Origin: an uncultured Eubacteriales bacterium
GTDB lineage: Bacteria > Bacillota > Clostridia > Christensenellales > Aristaeellaceae
Direction: 5' to 3'
Length of the DNA stretch: 37,419 bases
Assembly (NCBI GenBank): GCA_900317565.1
Contig: ONHI01000027.1
Coordinates: 1-37,419, forward strand
Below are positions 7,687 through 15,925 of the stretch, piece by piece. A program made the translations under genes and the position numbers. The first letter of the stretch is position 1, and every line of letters starts with the position of its first letter. Under the pieces are notes generated by a model, which was not told where the DNA came from, did not search any database, and saw only the letters and a program-made list of their open reading frames with translations.

Positions 7687-9012
7687 ATGAATTACACGCC
7701 TGAGGACAAGGCGAATTGGGATCAATTGATCCACATGATGGAGGAAACGCTGGTCAACTCCGGCCAGCGCGCCTTCTTCAATACCTTTATCAAGCAGCTG
7801 AAGCTCTACGCGGTCACGTCGGACACGCTGTACATCAGCGGGGACAACGCCTTCAATCTGAATTACATGAAGAACCGCTACGGCACGGTCATCTACAGCA
7901 CGGTGCCGCTGGTGTTCGGCAGAAAGTATGAGCTGGAATACTATCCGGAATCGGAGATCGCCAGCCTCGTGGACCGGCAGGTCAAGCCCTCCACGCTGAA
8001 CGAGCGCTACACCTTCGACAACTTCATCACCGGCAGCTCCAACAGCTTCGCCTATGCCGCGTCCCTGGCCGTGGCCCAGACGCCGGGCGAGGTCTACAAC
8101 CCGCTGTTCATCTACGGCGGCGTGGGCCTGGGCAAGACCCACCTGATGAACGCCATCGGCAATTACATCACCGCCGAGAACCCGAAGCTGAACGTGCTGC
8201 TGATGACCAGCGAGGCCATGACCAACGAGCTGATCGAGGGCATCGCCCGGAAGAAGACCCCGGAGCTGCGCAATCGCCTGCGCAACGCGGACGTGCTGAT
8301 GGTGGACGACGTGCAGTTCCTTTCCAAGACCAAGGCGACCCAGGAGGAGTTTTTCCACACCTTCAACAGCCTGCGGGACAACAAGAAGCAGATCATCATC
8401 GCCTCGGACCGCCCGCCCAAGGAGCTGCCCGAGATCGAGGAGCGCCTGCGCTCCCGCTTTGAGTGGGGCGTGATCGTGGACATCCAGAAGCCCGATTACG
8501 AGACCCGCGTGGCCATATTGATGCAGAAGGCCAACGAGATGGGCATCGACGTGCCCTACGACGTGGTGGAATACATCGCCCAGTACGTCAATTCCAACAT
8601 CCGCGAGCTGGAGGGCTGCCTGACCAGCCTGAACGCCAACGCGGAGCTGATGAAGACCCCCATCACGCTGGACATGGCCCGCACGGCCCTGGCCGGGCGC
8701 ATCGGGGCCCAGGCCGCCCGCGCCGTGACCGCGGAGCTGATCATCGAGATGGTGGCGCGCCAGTACGGCACGACGCCGGAGGACATCACCGGCAAGAACC
8801 GCAGCCAGCAGATCGCCCTGCCCCGGCAGGTGGCAATGTACATATGCCGCAGGATGACCCAGCTCTCCACCACCCGGATCGGCCAGGCCTTCGGCGGCAG
8901 GGACCACACCACGGTGATGCACGGCTGCGACAAGATCGCCGAGGCCATCGATTCCGACTTCGCCTTCAAAAAGCGGGTGGAGGAGATCATCGGGCTGATC
9001 GAAAACAGCTGA
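7687..9012 (+). CDS. dnaA: Chromosomal replication initiator protein DnaA
   Basis: This 441-residue AAA+ protein binds DnaA boxes and opens the origin. Domain I is N-terminal (about 1-75), followed by a short linker. The AAA+ core has Walker A GGVGLGKT (144-151), Walker B LMVDD (204-208) and the arginine-finger region RLRSRFEWG. Domain IV has the DNA-binding signature GGRDHTTVMH (403-412). ATG 7687 was chosen because the protein then aligns with normal DnaA length and has a GGAGGA upstream; the frame is open further upstream but that part overlaps promoter and DnaA boxes. dnaN follows after the unwinding region. Confidence 0.98.
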   Translation: MNYTPEDKANWDQLIHMMEETLVNSGQRAFFNTFIKQLKLYAVTSDTLYISGDNAFNLNYMKNRYGTVIYSTVPLVFGRKYELEYYPESEIASLVDRQVKPSTLNERYTFDNFITGSSNSFAYAASLAVAQTPGEVYNPLFIYGGVGLGKTHLMNAIGNYITAENPKLNVLLMTSEAMTNELIEGIARKKTPELRNRLRNADVLMVDDVQFLSKTKATQEEFFHTFNSLRDNKKQIIIASDRPPKELPEIEERLRSRFEWGVIVDIQKPDYETRVAILMQKANEMGIDVPYDVVEYIAQYVNSNIRELEGCLTSLNANAELMKTPITLDMARTALAGRIGAQAARAVTAELIIEMVARQYGTTPEDITGKNRSQQIALPRQVAMYICRRMTQLSTTRIGQAFGGRDHTTVMHGCDKIAEAIDSDFAFKKRVEEIIGLIENS

Positions 9013-9150
9013 CCTGTGGAAAAGATATCCCTTTTCCACGCGCCATCCACATGGGCTGTGGACGGCCCAATAGGCGCGGCTGCGGGGATTTGAAGGATTA
9101 TCCACAGTATCCACAGCGCCTACTACTACAACTATAAATATTTATATATA
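9013..9150 (+). other. oriC: oriC right part: DnaA boxes, DnaA-trio unwinding element and AT-rich region
   Basis: Reading rightwards: variant boxes at 9015-9023 (TGTGGAAAA) and 9057-9065, a perfect TTATCCACA at 9098-9106, a contiguous GTATCCACA at 9107-9115, a GC-rich GCGCC, then CTACTACTACAACTA (9120-9134), and an A/T-only stretch of about 20 bp ending near 9154. This order (double box, GC-rich spacer, DnaA-trios on the complementary strand, AT-rich DNA) is the basal unwinding system described for Bacillus subtilis and relatives. Confidence 0.88.
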
Positions 9151-9222
9151 ATAATACATAGACTCCGCGAAGGGCCGCACCCGCATCGCGGGGAAGAACC
9201 TTCACGCAAGGAGGAATGCCGC

Positions 9223-10335
9223 ATGAAATTCACCTGTTCGGCAGCGACGCTGATCGAAGCGCTGCAAATCGTCACCAAGGCGCTGCCCGGCCGCACCACC
9301 AACCAGATCCTGGAGGGCATACTGGTCGAGACGGACATGAATGAAGTGATACTGACCTGCTCCGACGAGCGGATCACCATCGTCACCCGTATGGAGGCCT
9401 ATGTCACCGAGCCGGGCCGGGGCGTAGTGCCGGGCAAGCTGTTCAGCGAGATCGTGCGCCGGCTGAGCGAGGGCGACATCGAGATCGACATGAACGACCG
9501 CTTCGTGTTCACGATCCGCGGCGCGGGCAACCGCACCAACATCTCCGGCCAGGACGCGGACCTCTATCCCGCGCTGCCCGCCATCAGCGGCGAAAAGGAG
9601 ATCGCCCTGCCCCAGGACATGCTGAAGGACATGATCCAGAAGACCGAGTTCGCCATCGCCGTGGAGGACATGCGCGAGGTGCTGACCGGCTGCCTGCTGG
9701 AGATCGCGAACGGCGACGTCACCATGGTGGCGCTGGACGGCTTCCGGCTGGCGATGAAGCGGGCCAAGTGCGGCGACGTGCTGGAGAAGCTGTCGGCCAT
9801 CATACCGGGCCGCGCCGTGGGCGACATCGGCAAGCTGCTGTCCGACGATCCCGAGGCCTTCGCCACGCTGTCCTTCGGCGGCGGCAAGCTGCACATCAAG
9901 CTGGAGAAGACCGAGATATTCGTGATCCTGGTGGAGGGCGAATACGTGCAGTACCGGCAGATCCTGCCGCCCCGCTTCGCCACCCGCGTGGTGGTGGACC
10001 TGGAGCCCTTCCGCCGGGGCATCGACCGCGCCGCGCTGATCGCCCGGGAGGGCAACAACAACCTGCTGATACTGAAGATCGCGGCGGGCGAGATGGCCAT
10101 CGAGGCCCACTCCCAGATCGGCGACGTCTATGAGAAGCTGGACGTGCAGCAGGAGGGCGCGGACCTGAACATCGCCTTCAACGTGAAGTACCTGACCGAC
10201 GTGGTGCGCTTCATCGACGCCGAGCAGATCGAGATCAACCTGAACAACGCCATCAGCCCCTGCATCATCACGCCCGTGGGTGACCCGGACTACGTGCACC
10301 TGGTGCTGCCGGTGCGGACGGGAGCGACGAACTGA
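9223..10335 (+). CDS. dnaN: DNA polymerase III beta subunit (sliding clamp)
   Basis: The product is the ring-shaped processivity clamp, 370 residues, with the three repeated clamp domains (about 1-120, 126-245, 250-370). Recognisable pieces are MKFTCSAATLIEALQ, GRTTNQILEGI, SGQDADLYPALP, VALDGFRLAM and the C-terminal VHLVLPVR, which is the usual clamp ending. The start ATG is preceded by AAGGAGG. In most Firmicutes recF, gyrB and gyrA follow; here a repeat-filled spacer and mnmE follow instead. Confidence 0.97.
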   Translation: MKFTCSAATLIEALQIVTKALPGRTTNQILEGILVETDMNEVILTCSDERITIVTRMEAYVTEPGRGVVPGKLFSEIVRRLSEGDIEIDMNDRFVFTIRGAGNRTNISGQDADLYPALPAISGEKEIALPQDMLKDMIQKTEFAIAVEDMREVLTGCLLEIANGDVTMVALDGFRLAMKRAKCGDVLEKLSAIIPGRAVGDIGKLLSDDPEAFATLSFGGGKLHIKLEKTEIFVILVEGEYVQYRQILPPRFATRVVVDLEPFRRGIDRAALIAREGNNNLLILKIAAGEMAIEAHSQIGDVYEKLDVQQEGADLNIAFNVKYLTDVVRFIDAEQIEINLNNAISPCIITPVGDPDYVHLVLPVRTGATN

Positions 10336-10350
10336 CGAATTGTAGATAAG

Positions 10351-10668
10351 AGTGGAGAGTGAAAGTTTAAAGTTTGGAGTTTGGAGTGTGGAGTGTGGAG
10401 TGTGGAGTTGCGGTGCAAATCCCTGCGGGATTTGTGGACATAGATGATCGCGGTCAAGGCAGTCACGTCGGCCATCATTGTGCAATTTCCTGCGGGAATT
10501 GTGGATACAGACTTTGGATTCTATAAGTTATGTGTCATTGCGAGGAGCGCAGCGACGTGGCAATCCGTTTTCCTGACACATGCCCCCTTCGCGGGAACAA
10601 AAGGATGATAATAGTTCTCCATACCGTGCGCGGCATATTAAAACTCCACTCTCCACTCTTCACTCTCC
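10351..10668. repeat. Repeat-filled dnaN-mnmE spacer
   Basis: The 363-bp spacer consists almost wholly of repeats. At 10351-10409 GGAGTGTGGAGTGTGGAGTG-type tandem words occur; related words in inverted orientation lie at 10641-10668 (CCACTCTCCACTC). Between them are two similar small hairpins: AAATCCC/GGGATTT at 10417-10433, and a second at 10483-10501. A GTCATTGCGAGGAGCG-type repeat ending GGCAATCC lies at 10533-10566. No terminator for dnaN and no convincing mnmE promoter were seen. Confidence 0.75.
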
Positions 10669-10698
10669 TTAGCCGAACCAGCTATCCAATAGAAAAGT

Positions 10699-12060
10699 AT
10701 GATTGATAAGAGGGATACCATCGCCGCCATCGCCACGGCGAGCGGCGCGGGGGGCATCGCCATCGTCCGCGTCAGCGGCGGCGACGCCGAAGACATATTA
10801 AGACAGCTCTTTATTCCCGCCTCCAAGCGGGAATATTTTGAATCCCACCGGCTGATGTATGGCCGCGCCGTCGACGGGGACGGCGGGACGCTGGACGAGG
10901 TCATGGCGGTGCTGATGCGCGCGCCCTCCACCTACACCCGGGAGGACGTGGCGGAGATCCACTGCCATGGCGGCGGCGTCAGCGCCGGCGCGGTGCTGGA
11001 GCGGGCGCTGGCGCTGGGCGCGCGGATGGCGGCCCCGGGGGAATTCACCCGCCGGGCGTTCATGAACGGGCGCATCGATCTGGCGCGGGCCGAGGCCGTG
11101 ATGCAGCTGATCGGCGCGAACGGCCAGGCGGCGGCGCGGGCCTCGCTGCGCCAGCTGGAGGGCGGCGTGTCGGGCTTTGTGCGGCGGGTCTCGGATCGCC
11201 TGACGGACGTGCTGGCGCTGCTGGAGGCATCCACGGACTTTCCCGAGGAGGTGGAGGAGGAGGTCGCCGCGGAGCGCGTGATCGGGGGCCTGAAGCCCGT
11301 GATCGAGGAGATTCGCGCCAACAGCGACCCGCGCAGCGCTCGTATGGTCCGGGAGGGCGCTTCCATCGTGCTGGCGGGGCGGCCCAACGTGGGCAAGTCC
11401 TCGCTGATGAACGCGCTGCTGAACCGGGAGCGGGCCATCGTCACCGACATTCCCGGCACCACCCGGGACGTGCTGACCGAGCGCATCAGCATCGGCGGCG
11501 TGGTGGCGGAGCTCTCCGACACCGCGGGGCGGCGGGACACCCAGGACCCCATCGAGCGGATCGGCGTGGACCGGGCCGAGCGGGCCGCGGAGGGCGCCGA
11601 CGTGGTGCTGATCGTGCTGGACGCCGCCCAGCCCCTGGACGAGGGGGATGCCGGGCTTGTGTCAACCGCCGACGCGCGGGCGGTGGTGTGCCTGAACAAG
11701 CAGGATGCGGAGACAGTGATCGACCCGGAGCGGATTAGGGCCATGACCGCCGCGCCGGTGCTGGAGCTGTCCGCCCGCACCGGGCAGGGCATCCCCGAGC
11801 TGATGGAGGAGCTGTCCAGGCGACTGTCCATCGGTGAGGAGAGCGACGGCAGGCTGACCGCCTGGCGGCACATCGAGCTGGCCGGGGCCGCAGCGGACCG
11901 GCTGGAGGCCGCCGTGGAGGCCATCAGGGCGGGCATGCCCCTGGACACCGCGACCATCGATATCCGCGAGGCCCTGGACGATCTGGCGGAGATCACCGGC
12001 GAAAACGCCACGGAGGCCGTGATCGACAGGGTGTTCGCCAATTTCTGCGTGGGAAAATAA
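10699..12060 (+). CDS. mnmE: tRNA modification GTPase MnmE
   Basis: With MnmG this GTPase makes the 5-carboxymethylaminomethyl group on wobble uridine 34. The product is 453 residues: the N-terminal formyl-THF-binding domain (about 1-118, DTIAAIATASGAGGIAIVRV), a helical domain, and an inserted Ras-like G domain. The G domain has G1 GRPNVGKS (227-234), G2/G3 DIPGTTRD and DTAGRR, and G4 NKQD. The C-terminal FANFCVGK carries the catalytic cysteine. The start has no good ribosome binding site; the repeat block ends only 30 bp upstream and may have displaced it. The usual partner mnmG is not next to it. Confidence 0.97.
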   Translation: MIDKRDTIAAIATASGAGGIAIVRVSGGDAEDILRQLFIPASKREYFESHRLMYGRAVDGDGGTLDEVMAVLMRAPSTYTREDVAEIHCHGGGVSAGAVLERALALGARMAAPGEFTRRAFMNGRIDLARAEAVMQLIGANGQAAARASLRQLEGGVSGFVRRVSDRLTDVLALLEASTDFPEEVEEEVAAERVIGGLKPVIEEIRANSDPRSARMVREGASIVLAGRPNVGKSSLMNALLNRERAIVTDIPGTTRDVLTERISIGGVVAELSDTAGRRDTQDPIERIGVDRAERAAEGADVVLIVLDAAQPLDEGDAGLVSTADARAVVCLNKQDAETVIDPERIRAMTAAPVLELSARTGQGIPELMEELSRRLSIGEESDGRLTAWRHIELAGAAADRLEAAVEAIRAGMPLDTATIDIREALDDLAEITGENATEAVIDRVFANFCVGK

Positions 12061-12180
12061 GGGTAATATGTCTTTAGCGAAAAGATAGAGATCGCTGTTA
12101 TTTGGGATGATGGTTTTCTGCTGATTGGTTTGTGCGAATAGCATCCGTTCGTTTAAGGGATACGAGGGACGCATCTTTTT

Positions 12181-12269
12181 GGCGGCTTGCCTTCAGAACC
12201 AGGAACTTCGCCGGCTGCCCACATCGCGGTCAGCCTGGCTCGTTCAATGGTTCTCGCCGGCAAGCCGCC
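12181..12269 (+). repeat. Structured module, subfamily I copy A1
   Basis: This 89-bp unit has terminal arms GGCGGCTTGCC/GGCAAGCCGCC, a second helix GAACCA/TGGTTC, a third helix GGCTG/CAGCC and an apical loop CCCACATCGCGGT. The same architecture recurs at 12562-12650, 22040-22127, 24360-24447 and 24749-24837 with compensatory changes. Confidence 0.85.
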
Positions 12270-12561
12270 GTTTGCGTGGAAAAACGACCGGGGACCTCTT
12301 CCGCCCCCTGCGGGGGCACCTCCCATGGGCCTGACCGGCCCGTCCTCACTGGAAAATGTCCACTGGACATTTTCCCGGGCGCTCGGACCCCCAAAGGGGA
12401 AGGCAAGGGATTGACGAGCAATGGACAGCAAATAGCCCCATCTGTCCCGCCTACGGCGGGTCAGATGGGGGTGAATTTGCAATCTGATGATCGTTGTTTC
12501 CAAAGCCTCCCCACCGCAGTGGGGAGGTGGCCCACAGGGCCGGTGGGGCTCTCCTCGTCAC

Positions 12562-12650
12562 GGCGGTTTGCCGGCGCAAACCATTTGGACAAGGCAGCGC
12601 GACCGCGATGTGGGCGCGCGCCGCAGTTCTGGTTTGGAAGGCAAACCGCC
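12562..12650 (-). repeat. Structured module, subfamily II copy A2
   Basis: Read on the minus strand it has terminal arms GGCGGTTTGCC/GGCAAACCGCC (a C-G pair changed to T-A relative to A1), second helix AAACCA/TGGTTT, third helix GCGCG/CGCGC and the same loop CCCACATCGCGGT. Confidence 0.85.
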
Positions 12651-12704
12651 AAAACTGATAGGGATGCGTGTGGAGAACCTGTATATGCATATTACTGTGC
12701 ATAT

Positions 12705-13649
12705 TTATTCGTTACTATTTTTTGCTATATTGCCATACATCCCAAACCCGCACGCACATCCGAGCAGGATCGCCATGCACACATACGGAATCTCCCGGAA
12801 CAGCGGATGGTCATAGCTGATCCATCCCGCCAGCTCAGGCGCACCCACCAGTACAGCGAGCAGGGCGACGATGAGCAGCGTCCAATTCATAGGCGCGGCC
12901 TCCCTGGGAGCCCTGCGGAAGGGCACGCGACAGGCCGCGTACACCGCGAGCCCCGCGTACAGCGGCAGGGCCGTGGCGCCGCCAAACCCCGTAAAATGCG
13001 CAATTCCAAGCCAAAGCGCCGGAAAGAGCGCGGTTTGTAGCAGCGCCAGCGGCGTGCGGCGCAGCGGCTCCGGGTTCAACCGGGGGCGAAGCCTGCCGCC
13101 CACGCACAGGCTGACCGCCAGTCCCACCAGCGCGGAGGCGCCTGCGGCGATCAGCGGCCAGAGCATGTTCCAATCCTTGGGGTCGGCAGAAGCGCCCTCC
13201 CGCGGGGCGCAGAGAAGCATGCCCGCCAGCGTCAGTCCGGAGGTGATGCAGCGGCACAGCTGCGCGCTGCCCGGGTCTCCCACCGCGAATAAATATTCAT
13301 AAAATACATGCTCGACGTTGAGCAGCAGCCCGCAGCCCACCAGCGGCAGCAGCATGGGCACGGGATGGAAACGGCGTCCCAAAACCATGGCGATGCCAGC
13401 GCCCGCGCATTGCATCAGCAGCGCGATCAGGGCGCTGCCCTGGGCATAGCGCCCGGAGGGCTGGGCGGCGAAGGCGGTCCGCAGGCCGTCGGCAGTGGCC
13501 AGCGCGCACAGCTTGACGCCGTACCAGGCCAGAAACAGTTCAAAGGCGAGATTGCCGCGCCTCAGCAGCGCGGCCACGAGAAAGGCCAACGGCAGCAGCG
13601 CGTCCGTCGGCCTGAAAAGTCTGTAGGGCAGTTTTCGGGTCGGTCTCAT
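12705..13649 (-). CDS. Polytopic membrane protein of unknown function
   Basis: The product has 314 residues with about nine to ten hydrophobic segments (roughly 15-30, 38-55, 72-90, 98-115, 132-147, 162-184, 200-217, 222-240, 254-270, 286-304) and short basic loops. No family motif was recognised. ATG 13649 is preceded by GGAGAA at a slightly long distance. It is followed by composite element A and preceded, on the same strand, by the YycJ-like gene about 100 bp away, so co-transcription is possible but unproven. The reading frame is well supported by the GC-rich third codon positions typical of its neighbours. Confidence 0.7.
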   Translation of the reverse strand: MRPTRKLPYRLFRPTDALLPLAFLVAALLRRGNLAFELFLAWYGVKLCALATADGLRTAFAAQPSGRYAQGSALIALLMQCAGAGIAMVLGRRFHPVPMLLPLVGCGLLLNVEHVFYEYLFAVGDPGSAQLCRCITSGLTLAGMLLCAPREGASADPKDWNMLWPLIAAGASALVGLAVSLCVGGRLRPRLNPEPLRRTPLALLQTALFPALWLGIAHFTGFGGATALPLYAGLAVYAACRVPFRRAPREAAPMNWTLLIVALLAVLVGAPELAGWISYDHPLFREIPYVCMAILLGCACGFGMYGNIAKNSNE

Positions 13650-13751
13650 GGGTTGTATTCTCCATAATTTTTTTTTGCAGATTTATGAGGAGTTGCCCCT
13701 TCCCCGGGTTTCTGTGATGAATATATATTCCACATTTTCCGCGACTATGCC

Positions 13752-14561
13752 TCACACCATCTGCGCGGAGATGCTGAACATGCCGGTGGTGCCGTCCCGG
13801 CGGGCGATGTACAGCTGCACGTCCTCGTGGGGCACGATCCCGGCCATTTGCAGCGTCAGCTCGCAGGAGCGCATGGCCAGCTCCGGGAAGTTGTTCTCCT
13901 TGCTCAGGTGGCCCAGTATGATCTGCCGGGTGCCGCTGCGCACCAGCTCCACGGCCACCGCCCCGGCGTCGTCGTTGGAAAGGTGCCCGTGGCGGGACAT
14001 GATGCGCTTTTTCAATTCATAGGGATATGGCCCGGCCTTCAGCATGTCCGGATCGTAATTGGACTCCAGCAGCACCGCGTCGGAGCCCAGCACGTGGTTC
14101 AGCCAGCCGTCCCGCACGCAGCCCAGGTCCGTGGCCACGGCCAGCTTCGAGCCGTCCAGCTCGAAGGTATAGCCCACCGATTGGGCGGCGTCGTGGGGCG
14201 TGGAGAAGGGCGTCACGTCGATGGAGCCGATAAAAAAGTCCTGCTCCGGCTCGAAGAGTATCCGGTTTTTGTCGGCGATGGGGCCGATCTTGTTGTACAT
14301 GGCCTGCCAGGTGCCCTCCGTGGCGAACACGGGCAGGTCGTATTTCCGGGAGAGTATGCCGATGCCCTTGATGTGGTCGGCGTGCTCGTGGGTCACCAGT
14401 ATGGCGTCCAGGCAGCGCGGGTCGATGCCCACCCGGGCCAGCTCCGTGCAGACCCGGGTGCCCGACATGCCCGCGTCCACCAGTATCTGGGCGTCGTCGC
14501 AGCCCACGTATAGCGCGTTTCCGCTCGACCCGCTGAAAAGCGGCGAGAAGCGAAGCTCCAT
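13752..14561 (-). CDS. Metallo-beta-lactamase-fold hydrolase, YycJ/WalJ-like
   Basis: The product has 269 residues with the metal-binding motif THEHADH (57-63), further ligands at STPHDAAQS and in ATDLG, and a late H in LGHLSKENN. Opening residues FSPLFSGSSGNALYVG are typical of YycJ/WalJ. In Bacillus-type genomes this gene belongs to the walRK cluster and is linked to cell-wall and DNA-repair phenotypes; the molecular substrate is uncertain, with single-strand nuclease activity proposed. Here the two-component pair lies 11 kb away across the origin. ATG 14561 has GAGAGG about 12 bp upstream. The PflX-like gene lies upstream on the same strand. Confidence 0.85.
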   Translation of the reverse strand: MELRFSPLFSGSSGNALYVGCDDAQILVDAGMSGTRVCTELARVGIDPRCLDAILVTHEHADHIKGIGILSRKYDLPVFATEGTWQAMYNKIGPIADKNRILFEPEQDFFIGSIDVTPFSTPHDAAQSVGYTFELDGSKLAVATDLGCVRDGWLNHVLGSDAVLLESNYDPDMLKAGPYPYELKKRIMSRHGHLSNDDAGAVAVELVRSGTRQIILGHLSKENNFPELAMRSCELTLQMAGIVPHEDVQLYIARRDGTTGMFSISAQMV

Positions 14562-14636
14562 CTGCTTTAGTACCTCTCTTTTTGCAATAAATATGACGAA
14601 ATATCGCCCGTTATCGGGGTAAATATGACAAAATCG

Positions 14637-15515
14637 CTACACGCCCGTCAAATCAAAGGCGGGGATGTACTTTTCGTCCGACGAGGAGAGCTCCTGCACG
14701 AAGCCGTCCTCCAGGCCAAGCTCCAGCAGATGGTCCACCACCGCGTTGTATTCCTCCTGGTTCAGGCGGCGGTCCAGCTGGTCCAGTCCCGCGACGCTGC
14801 CGAAGGGCAGGTATTGGGCCATCAGGCTCACCCACGCCCCGGGCAGGTTCTCCGCGATCCAGTCCAGTATGGCCTTGGATTCCTCCACGCAGCCCGGCAG
14901 GATCAGGTGCCGCACGATCATCCCCCGGCGTATGATGCCATCCCCGTCCAGCTCCACCGGCCCCACCTGGCGCAGCATCTCCCGCAGCGCGGGCCCTGCC
15001 TGGTCGAAATAGTCCCTGGCGGCGGAGTATTTCCGGCCGGAATCCGGGAAAATGTACTTCAGATCCGGCAGATAGACCTGTACCTTGCCCTCGAAGCGGC
15101 GCAGGGTCTCCACGTTTTCGTAGCCGCCGCTGTTCCAGACCACCGGCACAGGCAGCCCGCCCTCCAGCGATTCCAGTATCGCCCGGGCGAAGTGGGTCGG
15201 GTTCACCAGATTGATGTTCAGCGCGCCCTGGTCGATCAGCTCAAAGTAGATCTCCCGCAGTCTTTCGACGCTGACCCTCCTGCCAAACCCATCATGAGAG
15301 ATGGGATAGTTCTGGCAGAAGCGGCAGCGCAGCGCGCAACCGGAGAAAAACACCGCGCCGGAGCCCTTCGTGCCGCTGATGACGGGTTCCTCGTCGAAGT
15401 GGAGCGCCGCCCGGGCCAGCACCGGCTCCGCGCCCATGCGGCAGAAGCCGCTGCCGGTCTCGCCCCGCAGGACCTCACAGGCCCGGGGACAGTCTGAGCA
15501 GATATAGGGCGTCAT
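14637..15515 (-). CDS. Radical SAM protein, PflX-like (COG1313 type)
   Basis: The product has 292 residues. The N-terminal Cys-rich stretch CSDCPRACEV and GFCRMG precedes the radical SAM cluster motif CALRCRFCQN (Cys-x3-Cys-x2-Cys), with the SAM-binding region in NLVNPTHFA and VVWNSGGYE. This matches the PflX-type subgroup related to pyruvate formate-lyase activating enzymes; the substrate of this subgroup is not established. ATG 15515 has GGGAGG eight bases upstream, and an extended -10 element TGTATAAT lies near 15558-15565. No formate-lyase-like glycyl radical enzyme is in the window. Confidence 0.85.
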   Translation of the reverse strand: MTPYICSDCPRACEVLRGETGSGFCRMGAEPVLARAALHFDEEPVISGTKGSGAVFFSGCALRCRFCQNYPISHDGFGRRVSVERLREIYFELIDQGALNINLVNPTHFARAILESLEGGLPVPVVWNSGGYENVETLRRFEGKVQVYLPDLKYIFPDSGRKYSAARDYFDQAGPALREMLRQVGPVELDGDGIIRRGMIVRHLILPGCVEESKAILDWIAENLPGAWVSLMAQYLPFGSVAGLDQLDRRLNQEEYNAVVDHLLELGLEDGFVQELSSSDEKYIPAFDLTGV

Positions 15516-15591
15516 GGCGCATGCCTCCCATCCGGTGAACGCATTTCAGGTCTGTCCATTATACACCGCCAATGTTATCATCGCTCGGCAA

Positions 15592-15607
15592 TGTTTCACG
15601 TGAAACA
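15592..15607. other. parS: parS site 1 (ParB/Spo0J centromere)
   Basis: TGTTTCACGTGAAACA, a perfect 16-bp palindrome identical to the Bacillus-type parS consensus. Confidence 0.93.
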
Positions 15608-15661
15608 TTGTTTTTCGCAAAAACCCGACGGGGTTCGAGGGGCGTTCGACGCGAACCGAAT

Positions 15662-15677
15662 TGTTTCACGTGAAACA
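15662..15677. other. parS: parS site 2
   Basis: TGTTTCACGTGAAACA, identical to site 1 and 70 bp from it. Confidence 0.93.
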
Positions 15678-15723
15678 TTATGGATTGCGCGAATGTGGAG
15701 GGTGTGTAGATGCGATATAGGAA

Positions 15724-15842
15724 ACTCCCTCCGTCAGCCCTTCGGGCTGCCACCTCCCTCGAGGAGGGAGGCTATATATACCTTTGTCCACAAAAGGCTC
15801 CCTCCCTGAGGGAGCTGGCACGCGAAGCGTGACTGAGGGAGT
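15724..15842. repeat. Inverted pair of CTCCCTC-hairpin repeats between parS sites
   Basis: A unit of about 48 bp at 15724-15772 (hairpins AGCCC/GGGCT and CCTCCCTC/GAGGGAGG) faces a homologous unit in reverse orientation at 15796-15842 (GGCTCCCTC…, CACGCGAAGCGTG, ACTGAGGGAGT). The pair could fold into one large cruciform. This repeat type is common in gut Clostridia. Together with the parS sites it fills the 410-bp gap between the PflX-like gene and the phosphoesterase. Confidence 0.8.
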
Positions 15843-15907
15843 AAAATATCTTTCTCCTCTCCGACAGTCGAAAAGAAATCACCTGTTATTTCAACTCATC
15901 AATAGAT

Positions 15908-15923
15908 TGTTTCACGTGAAACA
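15908..15923. other. parS: parS site 3 in a 30-bp palindrome
   Basis: TGTTTCACGTGAAACA with the palindrome extended to 15901-15930 by AATAGAT/ATCTATT. The extension contains the stop codon of the minus-strand phosphoesterase gene. Confidence 0.93.
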
Positions 15924-15925
15924 AT

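Larger units (their letters stand above)
12140..12690. repeat. Composite hairpin element A
   Basis: The 644-bp gap between mnmE and the next gene is filled by a composite element. Module I (12181-12269, plus) comes first, then a palindrome GGAAAATGTCCA/TGGACATTTTCC (12351-12375). A hairpin with arms CCCCATCTG (12436-12444) and CAGATGGGG (12462-12470) follows, then one with arms CCTCCCCAC and GTGGGGAGG (12506-12527), and last module II in reverse (12562-12650). The same blocks in reverse order and strand make up element C at 24.3-24.9 kb. No open reading frame with protein-like features was seen inside. Confidence 0.85.

Noticed and set aside
10411-10440. Riboswitch-like hairpin in the dnaN-mnmE spacer
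   Set aside because: It is a short hairpin duplicated at 10483-10501 within a repeat block and matches no riboswitch core known to me.
12140-12690. Short frames across the composite repeat elements (also at 22.0 and 24.3-24.9 kb)
   Set aside because: The same DNA recurs on both strands and in different frames with paired changes, so it is structured non-coding DNA.
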